From: Euonymus europaeus
Taxonomy: Eukaryota > Streptophyta > Magnoliopsida > Celastrales > Celastraceae
Length of the DNA stretch: 64,000 nt
Direction of reading: 5' to 3'
Assembly: GCA_963580455.1 (NCBI GenBank)
Contig: OY756972.1
Span: 2,867,001-2,931,000 of the forward strand
The position numbers and the translations under genes are program-made. Of this stretch, positions 10,253 to 21,922 are shown in pieces (positions within the stretch are counted from its first letter, which is position 1; each line of letters starts with the position of its first letter). The notes beneath the pieces were generated by a model. It ran no database searches, was not told where the DNA came from, and saw nothing but the letters and a program-made list of their open reading frames with translations.

Positions 10253-11620
10253 ATGGAGATTGAGAGAATATCCTATCAGTGCATCAAACCTTCTTCTCCG
10301 ACACCTTCGCATCTCAAAACCTATAAAATCTCCCTCATTGATCAGTACGGACCTTCTGGTTATGGTCCTGCACTCATTTTCTACTCTTCAAACCGAGAGA
10401 ACTCCATCTCCAAGAGATCACAAATCTTAAAACAATCTCTCTCACAAACATTAACTCGTTATTATCCGGTTGCCGGAAAGATTGCGGACAATCTTTCAAT
10501 TGATTGTAATGATGAAGGGGTTCTTTATATTGAGACAAGGGTAAATTCTTCTCTAGATGACTATCTCAGCATTAATTTTGATGTATTATCGCTCTGGAAA
10601 TTATTTCCAGATGTGATCATGAAAGTAGTTACTTCAGGAGCTCATGTTGCTATTGTGCAAGAAAATGTTTTCACTTGTGGTGGTATGGCCCTAGGGTTTC
10701 TTTCGTGGCACGTTATTTTTGATGCAACTACTATAAGTGCATTTCTTAAGACTTGGTCTGCTTTTGCTAGACACTCTGTTGAAGAAGCTTTGAATCCTAA
10801 TTTTACAGCCTCAACTATCTTTCCTCCAAATATTTTGTTTACTCTGGATTCATTTGCTACGACATCTCTTTTGTTCGAATCGGGCCCCTCTGTTGTTACG
10901 AGAAGGTTTTTCTTCGACGGATTGGTTGTAGCCAAACTTAAGGCCCAAGCAACAATCTCTGGCCTGCAGAATCCAACACGAACGGAGGTTGTGTCTGCAC
11001 TTCTCTTGAAAAGCTTTACGGCTGCATTGAAGGTGAAAATGGGAGCCCAAATGTCAACTTTGATGAATTTCCCGGTCAACTTACGACGAAGGGCTACTCC
11101 GCAGCTACCAGAAACTTGTGTGGGGAATATACTTTTGCTGGCAACTGTATTGTCAAAAGGCAAGGAAGAGTTTGATGGGTTGGTATGGAAGATGCGAGAA
11201 GGCGTGTCGAGAATCAACGGCGATGTTGTGAAGAGTCTTGAAGGTGATGGAGGGTGGATGAAGCTTAAAGAGATTATCACAAAATTTCACGATGAAATAC
11301 TTTCTGACTCTAGAACTGTCAATATCGGATTGAATAGCTGGTGTAACTTTGGCTTATACAATGTTGATTTCGGGTGGGGGAAGCCTTTGTGGATTCCGGC
11401 TTCGGGTTTCGGCATCAAGAATTATATTTTCTTGGCAGATACAAAACATGGTGATGGAATTGAAGCGTGGGTTTCATTGGATGAAGAACTGATGGCTGTG
11501 CTTGAACAAGATAAGAATCTCCTCTCTCTGGTGTCTTTAGACCCAAGTCCTTTAAAATTAGGCAATAATCCCAACCCTAGCTTACCCATGAAAACCATTT
11601 CGTGGATGTCAAAACTTTGA
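10253..11620 (+). CDS. BAHD acyltransferase, vinorine synthase-like clade, SKL terminus
   Basis: BAHD enzymes transfer an acyl group from acyl-CoA to an alcohol or amine. This single-exon gene encodes 455 residues, normal for the family. The catalytic motif HVIFD (His153-Asp157) and the structural motif DFGWG (372-376) are intact. The N-terminal pattern IKPSSPTPSHLKTYKISLID and the NSWCNFGLYNVDFGWG block place it with the clade that includes vinorine synthase, salutaridinol acetyltransferase and deacetylvindoline acetyltransferase. It ends MSKL, a PTS1-type signal unusual for this clade. It is the most diverged of the full-length BAHD genes here. The substrate is unknown. The acyl-activating enzyme 2.6 kb upstream ends in the same tripeptide. 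Confidence 0.95.
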   Translation: MEIERISYQCIKPSSPTPSHLKTYKISLIDQYGPSGYGPALIFYSSNRENSISKRSQILKQSLSQTLTRYYPVAGKIADNLSIDCNDEGVLYIETRVNSSLDDYLSINFDVLSLWKLFPDVIMKVVTSGAHVAIVQENVFTCGGMALGFLSWHVIFDATTISAFLKTWSAFARHSVEEALNPNFTASTIFPPNILFTLDSFATTSLLFESGPSVVTRRFFFDGLVVAKLKAQATISGLQNPTRTEVVSALLLKSFTAALKVKMGAQMSTLMNFPVNLRRRATPQLPETCVGNILLLATVLSKGKEEFDGLVWKMREGVSRINGDVVKSLEGDGGWMKLKEIITKFHDEILSDSRTVNIGLNSWCNFGLYNVDFGWGKPLWIPASGFGIKNYIFLADTKHGDGIEAWVSLDEELMAVLEQDKNLLSLVSLDPSPLKLGNNPNPSLPMKTISWMSKL

Positions 11621-12246
11621 TTAATGTCTTACCTTTGCTGTTAATGTTTTCCTTTTCTTCTGTTGATGTTTCTGTTCAGTGTCTTATGGTGGTGTTCTTG
11701 TTTTTTGTTGAGACTTGAGAGCCTCATATATCTTGTGATCAAAAGAAGAGATAAACCTAAAAATAAAACCCTTTTTCCGTGTTTACATATTTATTGCCGA
11801 CATTACAAAAAATGTCTTTCTTTCTCAAAAATCATACAAATTTCAGTGTTTTTTCGAAAGCTATTCCAAATATTGGGATCGACGCACATGATTTACCATG
11901 TCGTGTATGTGAAACGCCCCAAATTTTACACGTGCATCCATCTCAATTTTAAATAGTTGGAGCAAAAAACAACAAAATCGTTAATATTTTTGTTTCTTAA
12001 ATAAAAAAGAAGAAGAATACACGAAGGGAGAAAGGAAACAAGTTTTAGCTAACGTTCCTGAAGGGACAGAGAAGATAAGTTGATATAGATTTAGTGGCTA
12101 TATGATGTCAAATATTATGTGTGCTGATTGAACATGGAAATACTGGGGGTGTTGACAATATTGATGAAATTAGTTGTTTGAGGTAAAAGCGAAAAAGCCT
12201 CTCATTTGATCAATTTCACATATTGATAATGAGAAAAAGTGATCCA

Positions 12247-12380
12247 CCCAGGATTTAAGAGAGAGAATTTTCAATTCAATGAGAAATGCTCCATAATGAT
12301 CCACGTTGGAATTAACCTAGGATTCAAGAGAGATAATTTTCAATTCAATGAGAAATGCTCCATAATGATCCACGTTGGAG
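12247..12380. repeat. tandem duplication, 69-bp period
   Basis: Two copies begin at 12247 and 12316. They share TCAATTCAATGAGAAATGCT and CCATAATGATCCACGTTGGA almost without change, so the duplication is recent. Confidence 0.8.
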
Positions 12381-13149
12381 AGAGAAGAATTTGCAATTTA
12401 ATTTGATAGAGATAAATACCATTGAGGTAATAATTATCTATGAAAATAAAAAATTCATGAAAATTCATGTCTCAATTGAGTCATTCAATAAGTCCCTTCA
12501 TATTTCTTTTGTCTGTTTCATAATTTCTAAGTAATTCAAAGTTCAAACAAACAATCAAATAGATCACTCATAATTTAATTTTAAACCATGCCTGATATAT
12601 CACGACAAAATATTGAAATTAAAGCCAAAATTTAACATGACTTAAAAAACACTTTAACAACATTACAAATATCACTAATTTTAAGATATATATAAGGTAA
12701 TTTACATCGTACTTACGCGTAAATATTGATGAATATACTTATATAAAATGTATAATATACAATGAAATTATTTTTATAAAAAATATAAATCAAGATCACA
12801 GTAAAGAAGCTTCTTAAACATAATGTGTATAAATTACATACCAATGTAAATTTATGTTTAAGGTCTTGATGAAAGATATAATTTAGAGAAAAATTACAAT
12901 ATGTACAATAAAAAATCAAATTTCAAAAACAATAATCGCACGAAACACGGACATGCCACTAATTATCCACACTACTTAACACTATCAAGTATCAACAGAC
13001 CTAACATATCCCTCTTTGTAGCACTTAAGCGGGTCAAGATAATGAGAGTTCAATCAACCACTTGTTTCTTTAAGAGTGGTGCTAAATAGCCTAAGTTTTT
13101 GTAGTCTAACATTAACCCAAGTCTACATGCTATGCTTTGTAAGCGTATG

Positions 13150-13335
13150 ACATAAAAAATTAAAATTTTTAAAAATAAAATATCTTGTTTGAAAACTCAC
13201 AACACATTTTTTTTTATTTTTTTAAACGAAATTTCAAAACATTTTATCTCTTAAAATACATATTAGATTTCAAAAAAAATTACATATCCAGAATTAACAA
13301 GTAAATATCTATTTAATAAGATCCATCATCGATAG
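13150..13335. repeat. copy of the 5' flank of a type II BAHD gene
   Basis: This matches 51957-52158, just upstream of the BAHD gene read leftward from 51895. Shared blocks are TAAAAAATTAAAATTTT, TCTCTTAAAATACATATTA, CAAGATCCATCATCGAT and similar. The other copy has about 25 extra bases. No BAHD coding sequence is adjacent here. It may be an orphan flank left by a lost gene, or a dispersed repeat. Confidence 0.5.
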
Positions 13336-15800
13336 AGAGTACCTGGATATCACTAAAACAAACATGAGCAAACACCTCCATATCCAAAGGATAATTGAAC
13401 CCAAAACAAAGACAACAAAAAATCCATCAGTAAAACCTAAATTTCAACTAACGAACAACTCAACCCAGGCAACCAAAAGCAACGAAAATCTTCCTACATA
13501 TCCTAAAGAAGATAAAATGAATGATACTTGCACAAAAAAAAACTCCCTCCTTTTACTTCATTTTCTCTTCAAAACTACATCAACTCAGCCCTCCAAACCA
13601 ACCCTTGAAGCCAACACCCTAAAATTTTATCCAATCCAAAACAGCATCCAACACCACCGTAACAAAATGATTATTGTAAATCGATAATATTTGGGCTGGG
13701 TGGCGACATTGACAGTGGTGACTGATGGGTGCACTGTTTGAGTTAGTGAGAACAATGGAACTGTAAGACTCAAAGAGTGCGAAGTGGCCAAATCATGTTT
13801 TTTGCCCTTAGGTTTAGAAAATTTTGATTTTTTTTTTGTCTTGCTTTTATGCCACCAATAGGACCGGACAGGAGGTCGGGTGCCAGTACGACCGGCCAAT
13901 CTGGTTCGATTTTTAGAACATTGATTATATGTGCTCTTGGAGGCTTTTAGAGTTTTAGTTAACAAAAATGATATGTAGCCCATGATTTTGGTGACTCATT
14001 CTGGCCCAATCCTAGGTTGAGCTGATATGGTATTGACATGTCATATGTTCTGCTGTAAAGTGTGAATCGCGACTTGACTTTTGTAGCTTCTGTTTTTAAT
14101 TTCAAAACCACAAATTTACGTCTTTCTTTACTCTTCACTCTCATCTCTCTCTTTCTCTATCTTCTCTCCCTCCCTCATTGTCAGAGCTCAAGGTCAACCA
14201 TCGATCGGAGCTGTCGACCCATCAATTTGAAGGGTTGAAGCACCATGACTCATCCCCAACCTTCATTTGTCGTCAACAACCCTCTATTTTTCCCAAATCT
14301 TGCCTTGAAGCTGTGGTCAACTGAAACTTTCAGAGCCCTGTCCAGCTAGCTTAGGCTACCCCTTCGTGAACTACCACCATAATTAAAATTGTCTGGACGA
14401 GCTTTACATGTTTCAGCCCTTGAATGGTCAAAATAGTCGCCAAAAAATTATTCCATTGATTAAAATCAATGGATTCTGGACGGAATTGATTATTCCATTT
14501 TATTTTATTTTAATCAATGGATCTTGAACGCATTTTTTTTCAACAATTATGATTTATGTGTCTTTTTTTCTTGATTGTTTATGTGTTTTGTTGCATGATT
14601 TGGGAACATATTTTGAATTTTTTATTTAAAACTACTGAATCATGTTGTTTAAGAATGAAGATATTCTGAGTTATGTAATGCTTGAAGTCATGATAAATGG
14701 TATACAATATTCCATTATTTTTATCAATGGTATATATAAATCAAAATATATTTCACTGATAAAATAACATTGGTTAATCATTAGTATATTTCACTGATAA
14801 AATTAATGGAATTGTGAAATTCATTATACATTCCTTTTATAAATCCATTTTAAAAAAAATGATTAAAATGATCAAAATCTCTTTTGGTACCCCATCACTT
14901 ACCATTTACAAAAATGATTAAAATCTCTCACATTTGACAACAATATTAGTGAATTCTATTATTAATTGAGGTTAAAATTTAAAATGGTTCTTATTGAGTT
15001 AAACTTTAAATATTTGAGGATGTATTGGGTTACAAACTTTTCAAAAAAAAAAAACTAAATGGAATATTAAATTCATATAAAGGACTTATCACCAAAAAAT
15101 CTCTTTATCAAAGGTATATGGTTGTTCATTTTATACTTTATCGATAAAATCAATGGAATTGTGAACTCTACTGATTCAATTCATTGTTAAAATAAATGGA
15201 ATTGGTTAATTCATTGATTTTATAAATGAAATAGTTAGTTACATTGATCTCTATCATTTTGGTGACCTTGTAGACATTTTCATCCCATGAACGTTCAAGC
15301 TATACCTATGGACTAGACTTATTATATTAAAATTTCTCCAAATTTTTGATAATATTATCAATGAAGTACGCCAATACCATTTATTAAACTAGTGGAATGA
15401 CATTTGATAATGTGAAATCATAGAATACAGATGTAAGGAAAAAAGCAATAAATAATTTCACATTAACTAACGAACTCCGTATAGATTCTATTGATTAAAA
15501 TCAATGAAATAATTTTTCGACGACTATTCCGTCCGTCTAAGGGCTGAAACATGTAAAGCTTCTTAAGACAATTTCAATTATGATGTTGGTTCACGAAGGG
15601 GTAGCCTATGATGACTGGATCGGAGGCTTTGAAAGTTTCATTTGGCCGCAGAAGGCAATATTCCAACAAAATAAATAGTTGTTGGCAACAATTGATGGTT
15701 GAAAATGAGTCATATTCTGGCGCTTCAACTTGGTGGATCAGCGTCTCTGATCCATGGCTGGAGGTCGACCTTGTGCTCCGACGATCAGACGATTAGGGAG

Positions 15801-16466
15801 TGATATGGCAAAACTGGTCCATCCAATAAGATTGTGACACGTGTATAATGTCCACCTCGGATGGTCGGCTTCACGCCTTGATAGACCGACCAGACCTGGA
15901 GTATCATAGTGGTCGGTCGGTCGGTCTACTTTGGTTTTATTAGGCCCGCCTAGGCCGGTGGTTAGTTCGGTCGGTCGGTCATGAGTTCGTGACGGTGTCA
16001 CTGGGCACATAGGTCGGTCGGTCATCCTCAGGACAAGTGGATGGTCGGTCGGCCATTGCCGGATCCAAATTAGATCCATTCTTTAAGGAGTCCTAATCCT
16101 ACAAGGAGTAGAGACCCAAAAGGCCTACAACTCCGACAAATGCGTTCGGATAATGAAGAGAGGAGTTTCATTCCTAATAGAATAAGAACTCTGTAAATCT
16201 CTATAAAAGGAGGCTTACGCGTCAGGTAAATTTTTTACGTCACAACTAGCATTACTGTTGCTTAAGTTGAGAGAGCTCTCAGAGACCGAGCCCTCCCAAC
16301 TGAGAATTACCTAACTGACTTGAGCGTCGGAGCGGGCCCCCCCGAACTAACTCGGGGTCCCTCTTAGCTTACGTTTGCTGACTGTGCAGGACATCCAGCT
16401 CAGCAATTTGGAGTCTGACCTGACTGATTGGTGTCCAGCTAGGACGGACAGTTTTTGGCATCATCA
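15801..16466 (+). repeat. 5' LTR
   Basis: Begins TGATATGGCAAAAC and ends GGCATCATCA. The U3 part carries a palindromic G-box ACACGTGT (about 15838), several GGTC tandem runs, and a CTATAAAAGG TATA box near 16201 that should drive the genomic RNA. It is nearly identical to 25417-26086. Confidence 0.95.
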
Positions 16467-16469
16467 GTT

Positions 16470-16486
16470 TGGCGCCGTCTGTGGGA
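16470..16486 (+). other. primer-binding site, tRNA-Asp-like
   Basis: TGGCGCCGTCTGTGGGA lies 3 bases after the LTR. The first nine bases match the complement of the 3' end of plant tRNA-Asp, and the rest match partly. The tRNA identity is inferred from that partial match. Confidence 0.6.
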
Positions 16487-16519
16487 AGAGATAGAATATC
16501 TTCCCAAAAGTAACTCACA

Positions 16520-19500
16520 ATGGTCAGACTGAGGAGAAATACAGGAGTCGATCCTGAGTCATCTACCGCTGGAGGTCTTGGTGTAAGGACCGACCTTCCA
16601 CCTTTTGAAGAAGACCCTCCTATCCAGGAAGTTAATCACCAGCAAGAAGAACAGGTAGACCGGGCGAATGCAAGTCAGCCCAACCCACCAATTTCTGCGG
16701 AGAGGTTCGACCAGCTCTGCAGGCAAGTAGAGATGCTGACTGAAGCAGTTTTAGCCAACCAAATCCCAAAAGAGAATCCGCCGGTCACAAAAAATCAGGA
16801 GGATAGGCACTCTAATTCGGGCAACTCCAGGATGACCCGAAAACGGGATAACAACATCAGGAATTCAGTGGCGAGTACCAGGAGAGATACTCGCGCAACT
16901 AATCTTCTAGACGTTGAAAAACACCTAGAAGAGGTAGATCGGAAGATTGCTGCCTTGCAAGGTTTTGGGGGACTGGACGACATGTGGGATAGCTCACTCA
17001 ATCCATTGTCATGGGACATTCTAGATACTGCAACACCACGGGATTTTAAGCATCCCGATCTAAGGGAGTACGATGGAACCCAGGATCCTAGGGATCATGT
17101 TATGGGGTTCAAGGCCAAGATGGAATTCCGAGGTGCAACTGATGCCATAATGTGTAAGGCATTCCCCGCCACCCTGGTTGGAGTGGCTAGGACCTGGTTT
17201 CTGGGTCTTCCACAACACAGCATTCATAGCTTTCAAGAGCTAACAAGGAAGTTTGCTCTCCACTTTGCAAGCTCGAGGAAGCCGAAGACCACTAATAATG
17301 ACCTCATGGTAATTGAGCATGAGGAAGGGGAATCACTGCGGGCTTTTATGACTCGTTTCAACCGGATGTGTATGGGAATTCCCGATGTCCAGATAGCAGT
17401 TGCCAATGCTGCTTTGATCAGGACGGTAAGACATGAACAGTTCGTGAACTCATTATGCACAGAGCAGCCCCAGACTATGGAGGAACTGTTGGCCAGGGCC
17501 GAGAAGTACATAAAGGCAACAGATGCTCTAAAAACATCTCGTTTCTCAGTCCGAACTGCCTCATCATCTGGCAGAACTTCAGGACGGAAGAATCAGACGC
17601 CTGACCGAACCGATGGTGACAAGTCCAAAGGTAAAGGGAAGACAGATGATAGATCATCCCAGAAGACTGAACCAGTTAAGAGGTATAATAACTACACACC
17701 TCTAAACACCTCCCTGAAAAATGTGCTTCTTGAGATCAGAGGTCAGAACTTGGTTAAATGGCCAAAGAAGATGAGGTCACCACCAGAGAAAAGGTCATCC
17801 GACCAGTATTGCAGATTCCACAAGGATCATGGTCATGACACCAATGATTGTAGGCATCTGAAGGATGAAATAGAAAGCCTCATCAGGAGGGGACATCTGA
17901 ACCAGTATACAACTGGTAGAGGAGATAAGAGGTCAAGGGATGACGGAAGGAGAAATGACAGACGAGATGATGAGAGAAAGAGATCAAGGGGTAGATCGAG
18001 ATCCCCCCGAAGGGGAGATCGGTCTCCTAGACATGAAGATGGGACAGCTGGAACCATTGGAGTCATTATTGGAGGGCTGGCGGCCAGGGGGCATAGTTCA
18101 TCAGCAGGAAGAACCTACGCCCGGTTAAATGAGCAAATGCCCACACCAAAGAGGAATCGAAGGGAGGAAGAAAGCATCACTTTCTCAGAGAAAGATGAGG
18201 GAGAGATTCATTATCCACATGATGATCCTCTAGTGGTAGAAGCAATCATAGCAAATTTTACAGTGAAAAAGATGTTGGTGGATAATGGAAGTGCAGCCGA
18301 CATCCTATTCTACCATGCTTTTCAGCAGATGAAGATCTCTGAAGACCGGTTGAAACCAACCGACATACCTCTTTATGGTTTTACAGGGGATCCTATCATT
18401 CCTAAGGGAATCATATCCCTAGCTGTGACCCTGGGTACTCACCCTCGTACTGCGATGAATATTGTAGACCTGTTGGTTGTAGATATCAAAGCAACCTACA
18501 ATGGAATTATTGGCAGACCCCTCCAACATATGATTAGGGCGGTGGTGTCGACGTACCACCTCAAAATGAAATTCCCAACTGCCAGAGGAATTGGTGAAGT
18601 TAGAGGAGATCAGAAGATAGCTCGTGGAGTTTATCATACCGAACTGAAGGACAAGAAGAAGTCTTCAGTATCAGTGGGGAGTTTGGATGTTCGGGAGGAA
18701 GACAGCACTTTCCATCCAACCCCGGCAGAAGAGCTAGTCCCGCTCATGGTGGGAGAAGGGTCCAGAAAGCTGTTCCTTGGCTCTCAACTTGATGATAAGT
18801 TGAAAACGGGCTTGTCAGATTTTCTTCAAAACAGCTTGAAAACTTTCGCCTGGAGCGCGGATGATATTCCTGGAATCAATACTGATGTCATAACTCACCA
18901 TCTATGCATTAAGACTGGGATGAAGCCAGTTAAACAAAAAAGAAGGAACTTTGCAGTTGATAGGCAAAATGCTATCAAAGAAGAGGTGAAGAAGCTCCTT
19001 GATGCAGATTTTATACGGGAAGTATTATATCCGAGCTGGCTAGCTAATGTCGTGATGGTGAGAAAGGCCAACGGCAAATGGAGAATGTGTGTGGATTTTA
19101 CAGATCTTAACAAGGCGTGTCCCAAGGACAGCTATCCACTTCCCAAGATTGACCAACTGGTCGACGCTACCTCAGGACATGAGGTGCTAAGTTTTTTGGA
19201 CGCCTACTCTGAATATCATCAGATAAAGATGAATCCTGATGACGAGGAGAGCACTTCATTCATCACCCCCGAAGGAACCTACTGCTATAAGGTGATGCCC
19301 TTCGGGTTGAAGAATGCTGGAGCCACTTACCAGCGCTTAGTCAACCACATATTCGCTGATCTGATTGGAAAGAACGTTGAAGCCTATGTGGATGACATGG
19401 TGGTGAAGAGTAAGCGGGCGGAAGACCATCCAGCAGACCTGTGCAAGGTCTTCTCAATGCTGGACAAATATCAGATGAAGCTAAACCCGGATAAGTGTGC

Positions 19501-21922
19501 TTTCGGTGTAAGCTCGGGAAAATTTCTTGGTTTTCTAGTAACCAGGAGAGGTATTGAAGTCAACCCTGAGAAGGTTGAGGCGATTTTAAAAATGGAATCG
19601 CCACGGAATGCAAAGGAAGTTCAAAGACTGACAGGCCGAGCTGCCTCATTGGGACGTTTTCTTGCAAGATCAGGGGATAGATGCAGACCATTCTTTCAGT
19701 CCCTAAAGAAGGCAAGGGAGTTCAGCTGGACAGAAGAATGTCAAAAGTCCTTTGAGGATTTGAAGAAATATTTAACCCAACCACCACTGTTGACCTGCCC
19801 CAAGAAAGGGGAAGTTCTTTATCTTTATCTAGCAACATCTGAACATGCAGTCAGTGCGGTATTGATAAGAGAAGTAGAGAAGGAGCAGAGACCAGTGTAT
19901 TACACTAGTAAGGTCATGCTGGATGCAGAAACCAGATATAGTAAGGCTGAAAAAATGGCTCTATCTCTAGTAACAGCAGCTCGGAAATTGAGGCATTACT
20001 TCCAGGCCCATCCCATAGTAGTGTTAACTGACCAACCATTGAAGAATGTTTTGCAAAAGCCTGATACGTCGGGTAGGTTGGTCAAGTGGGCGATTGAGCT
20101 GAGCGAATTTGACATCCAATTCCAACCCAGACAAGCCATCAAAGCTCAAGCACTAGCTGACTTTATTGTTGAGTGCCATAGATCGGCCGAAGATCAAGAA
20201 GCCATCCAAGAACAGTGGCAGCTTTTTGTTGACGGTTCTTCCAATCAGGATGGAAGTGGAGCTGGCATATTGCTCCTCGGCCCGAGGGGCATAATAGTAG
20301 AACATGCTCTACATTTTCAGTTCAAAGCATCTAATAATGAAGCAGAGTATGAAGCCGTGCTAGCTGGCCTAAGATTAGCTATAGAATTGGAAGTGAAAAA
20401 CCTTACAATCAGTAGCGACTCTCAACTTGTGGTTGGGCATATCAAGGGAGAATATGAGGCAAAAGGGCCCAGTATGATCAAGTACTTGGCAAAGGTGAAA
20501 GAGCTGTTGGCACAGATACCAACAGTAGAATTGAAGAATATCCCAAGAGCTGAAAATACAAAAGCAGATGTGCTAGCTAGATTAGCATCCGCCAGCTCAA
20601 CCAAGGTACCTACCTCGGTCAGGATTGAAATCCTCCCACAGCAGAGTATACGCGATGAAATTCGTGTTGAGGAGATTGAAGTGGAGCCTAGCTGGATAGA
20701 CCCAATAAGGTCTTTCTTGACGGAAGGAAGGCTTCCTGAGGATAAGAATGAGGCGAAGAGTTTGCGAAGAAGAGCTGCACGGTATACTATTATCCAGGGG
20801 GCATTGTACAGGAGATCCTTTACTCTCCCATACCTGAAATGCTTAGCCCCACGAGAGGCAGACTATGCTCTGAGGGAAGTACACGAAGGGATATGTGGCA
20901 GTCACATTGGAGCAAAGGTGCTTAGCCACAAGGTACTTCGGTGTGGTTATTATTGGCCAACCATGATGAAGGATGCCAAGCTTTTGGTACAGAAGTGCGA
21001 TAAATGTCAACGGCATTCTAATGTGCCTCATCTGCCACCAGCAGAGATCATTCCCATACAAAATCCATGTCCATTTGCTCAGTGGGGCATGGATTTACTG
21101 GGTCCGTTCGTCCAGACAGCAGGACAGAGGAGGAATCTGATTGTGGCGGTAGATTATTTCACCAAGTGGATAGAGGTGGAGCCACTTGCCATGATTTCTG
21201 AGAATAAGGTCATGGATTTCATTTGGAGAACGTTGGTCTGCAGGTATGGACTGCCAGGAGCCCTGGTTGTAGATAATGGGAGACAGTTCGTCAGTCGCAA
21301 AATGCACAAGTTTTGTGAAGACCTTGGGATAGACCTACGAATTACTTCGGTAGCCCATCCACAGGCGAATGGTCAGGCAGAAGTGACCAACCGAACTATC
21401 CTTCAGGGATTAAAGGCTAGACTGGATGATGCGAAGGGAAAATGGATAGAGGAGCTGCCCTCAGTACTCTGGTCCTACCGGACTACTCCTCGCACCTCAA
21501 CAGGTGAAAGTCCGTTCATGTTGTCATTCGGTACAGAAGCTGTTATCCCGGTAGAGATTGGAGTCCCGTCCTTGAGAGTTGCCAATTTCAATGAACAGGA
21601 AAATGATGAACAACTCTTCAACAACCTTGATTTGTTGGAAGAGACGAGAGAAGCAGCCAGGATCAGGACTGCAGTCTACAAACAGAGAACCGCACGATAC
21701 TACAACAAGAGAGTACGTGTGAGGAAATTCTCTGTAGGGGATTTGGTCCTAAGAAGGGTAGAGGCAACAGGGAAACACCCTGGAAAGCTGGGCGAAACCT
21801 GGGAAGGGCCCTACCGTGTTATTGAAGTTCTCAAAGAAGGGACTTACAGGATTGAAGACCCAGGTAAGCCTGGGAAGATGAGGCCATGGAATGCTGATAA
21901 CCTCAGACGGTACTACGTCTAG
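16520..21922 (+). CDS. gag-pol polyprotein of the Tat retrotransposon
   Basis: One uninterrupted frame of 1800 residues encodes the whole replication set. The gag core is around residues 180-330. It is followed by a His/Cys block (YCRFHKDHGHDTNDC, near 434) and an Arg/Asp-rich tract. The aspartic protease centre is DNGSAAD (588). Reverse transcriptase runs about 830-1010 with active site YVDD (956), followed by its RNase H. A second RNase H, starting WQLFVDGSS (1233), is of the type found in Tat elements. The integrase has an H-H-C-C zinc region (about 1455-1500) and a D-D-E core starting MDLLGPF (about 1524). There is no stop or frameshift, so gag and pol are made as a fusion. The start is the first ATG after the primer-binding site. 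Confidence 0.95.
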   Translation: MVRLRRNTGVDPESSTAGGLGVRTDLPPFEEDPPIQEVNHQQEEQVDRANASQPNPPISAERFDQLCRQVEMLTEAVLANQIPKENPPVTKNQEDRHSNSGNSRMTRKRDNNIRNSVASTRRDTRATNLLDVEKHLEEVDRKIAALQGFGGLDDMWDSSLNPLSWDILDTATPRDFKHPDLREYDGTQDPRDHVMGFKAKMEFRGATDAIMCKAFPATLVGVARTWFLGLPQHSIHSFQELTRKFALHFASSRKPKTTNNDLMVIEHEEGESLRAFMTRFNRMCMGIPDVQIAVANAALIRTVRHEQFVNSLCTEQPQTMEELLARAEKYIKATDALKTSRFSVRTASSSGRTSGRKNQTPDRTDGDKSKGKGKTDDRSSQKTEPVKRYNNYTPLNTSLKNVLLEIRGQNLVKWPKKMRSPPEKRSSDQYCRFHKDHGHDTNDCRHLKDEIESLIRRGHLNQYTTGRGDKRSRDDGRRNDRRDDERKRSRGRSRSPRRGDRSPRHEDGTAGTIGVIIGGLAARGHSSSAGRTYARLNEQMPTPKRNRREEESITFSEKDEGEIHYPHDDPLVVEAIIANFTVKKMLVDNGSAADILFYHAFQQMKISEDRLKPTDIPLYGFTGDPIIPKGIISLAVTLGTHPRTAMNIVDLLVVDIKATYNGIIGRPLQHMIRAVVSTYHLKMKFPTARGIGEVRGDQKIARGVYHTELKDKKKSSVSVGSLDVREEDSTFHPTPAEELVPLMVGEGSRKLFLGSQLDDKLKTGLSDFLQNSLKTFAWSADDIPGINTDVITHHLCIKTGMKPVKQKRRNFAVDRQNAIKEEVKKLLDADFIREVLYPSWLANVVMVRKANGKWRMCVDFTDLNKACPKDSYPLPKIDQLVDATSGHEVLSFLDAYSEYHQIKMNPDDEESTSFITPEGTYCYKVMPFGLKNAGATYQRLVNHIFADLIGKNVEAYVDDMVVKSKRAEDHPADLCKVFSMLDKYQMKLNPDKCAFGVSSGKFLGFLVTRRGIEVNPEKVEAILKMESPRNAKEVQRLTGRAASLGRFLARSGDRCRPFFQSLKKAREFSWTEECQKSFEDLKKYLTQPPLLTCPKKGEVLYLYLATSEHAVSAVLIREVEKEQRPVYYTSKVMLDAETRYSKAEKMALSLVTAARKLRHYFQAHPIVVLTDQPLKNVLQKPDTSGRLVKWAIELSEFDIQFQPRQAIKAQALADFIVECHRSAEDQEAIQEQWQLFVDGSSNQDGSGAGILLLGPRGIIVEHALHFQFKASNNEAEYEAVLAGLRLAIELEVKNLTISSDSQLVVGHIKGEYEAKGPSMIKYLAKVKELLAQIPTVELKNIPRAENTKADVLARLASASSTKVPTSVRIEILPQQSIRDEIRVEEIEVEPSWIDPIRSFLTEGRLPEDKNEAKSLRRRAARYTIIQGALYRRSFTLPYLKCLAPREADYALREVHEGICGSHIGAKVLSHKVLRCGYYWPTMMKDAKLLVQKCDKCQRHSNVPHLPPAEIIPIQNPCPFAQWGMDLLGPFVQTAGQRRNLIVAVDYFTKWIEVEPLAMISENKVMDFIWRTLVCRYGLPGALVVDNGRQFVSRKMHKFCEDLGIDLRITSVAHPQANGQAEVTNRTILQGLKARLDDAKGKWIEELPSVLWSYRTTPRTSTGESPFMLSFGTEAVIPVEIGVPSLRVANFNEQENDEQLFNNLDLLEETREAARIRTAVYKQRTARYYNKRVRVRKFSVGDLVLRRVEATGKHPGKLGETWEGPYRVIEVLKEGTYRIEDPGKPGKMRPWNADNLRRYYV

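Larger units (their letters stand above)
11621..13974. other. intergenic DNA
   Basis: No gene is recognisable. It holds the 3' flank of the BAHD gene, a 69-bp tandem duplication at 12247-12380, and a segment at 13150-13335 that matches the 5' flank of the BAHD gene at 51895. The frames at 11663-11956, 13364-13687 (plus) and 13627-13983 (minus) have no domain or exon signals. Confidence 0.6.

Noticed and set aside
10642..11280. Long minus-strand open frame (212 codons) opposite the first BAHD gene
   Set aside because: It is the shadow of the BAHD frame; similar antisense frames occur opposite the other BAHD genes (37913-38344, 51060-51488, 56381-56995) because of codon bias, and none has a domain.
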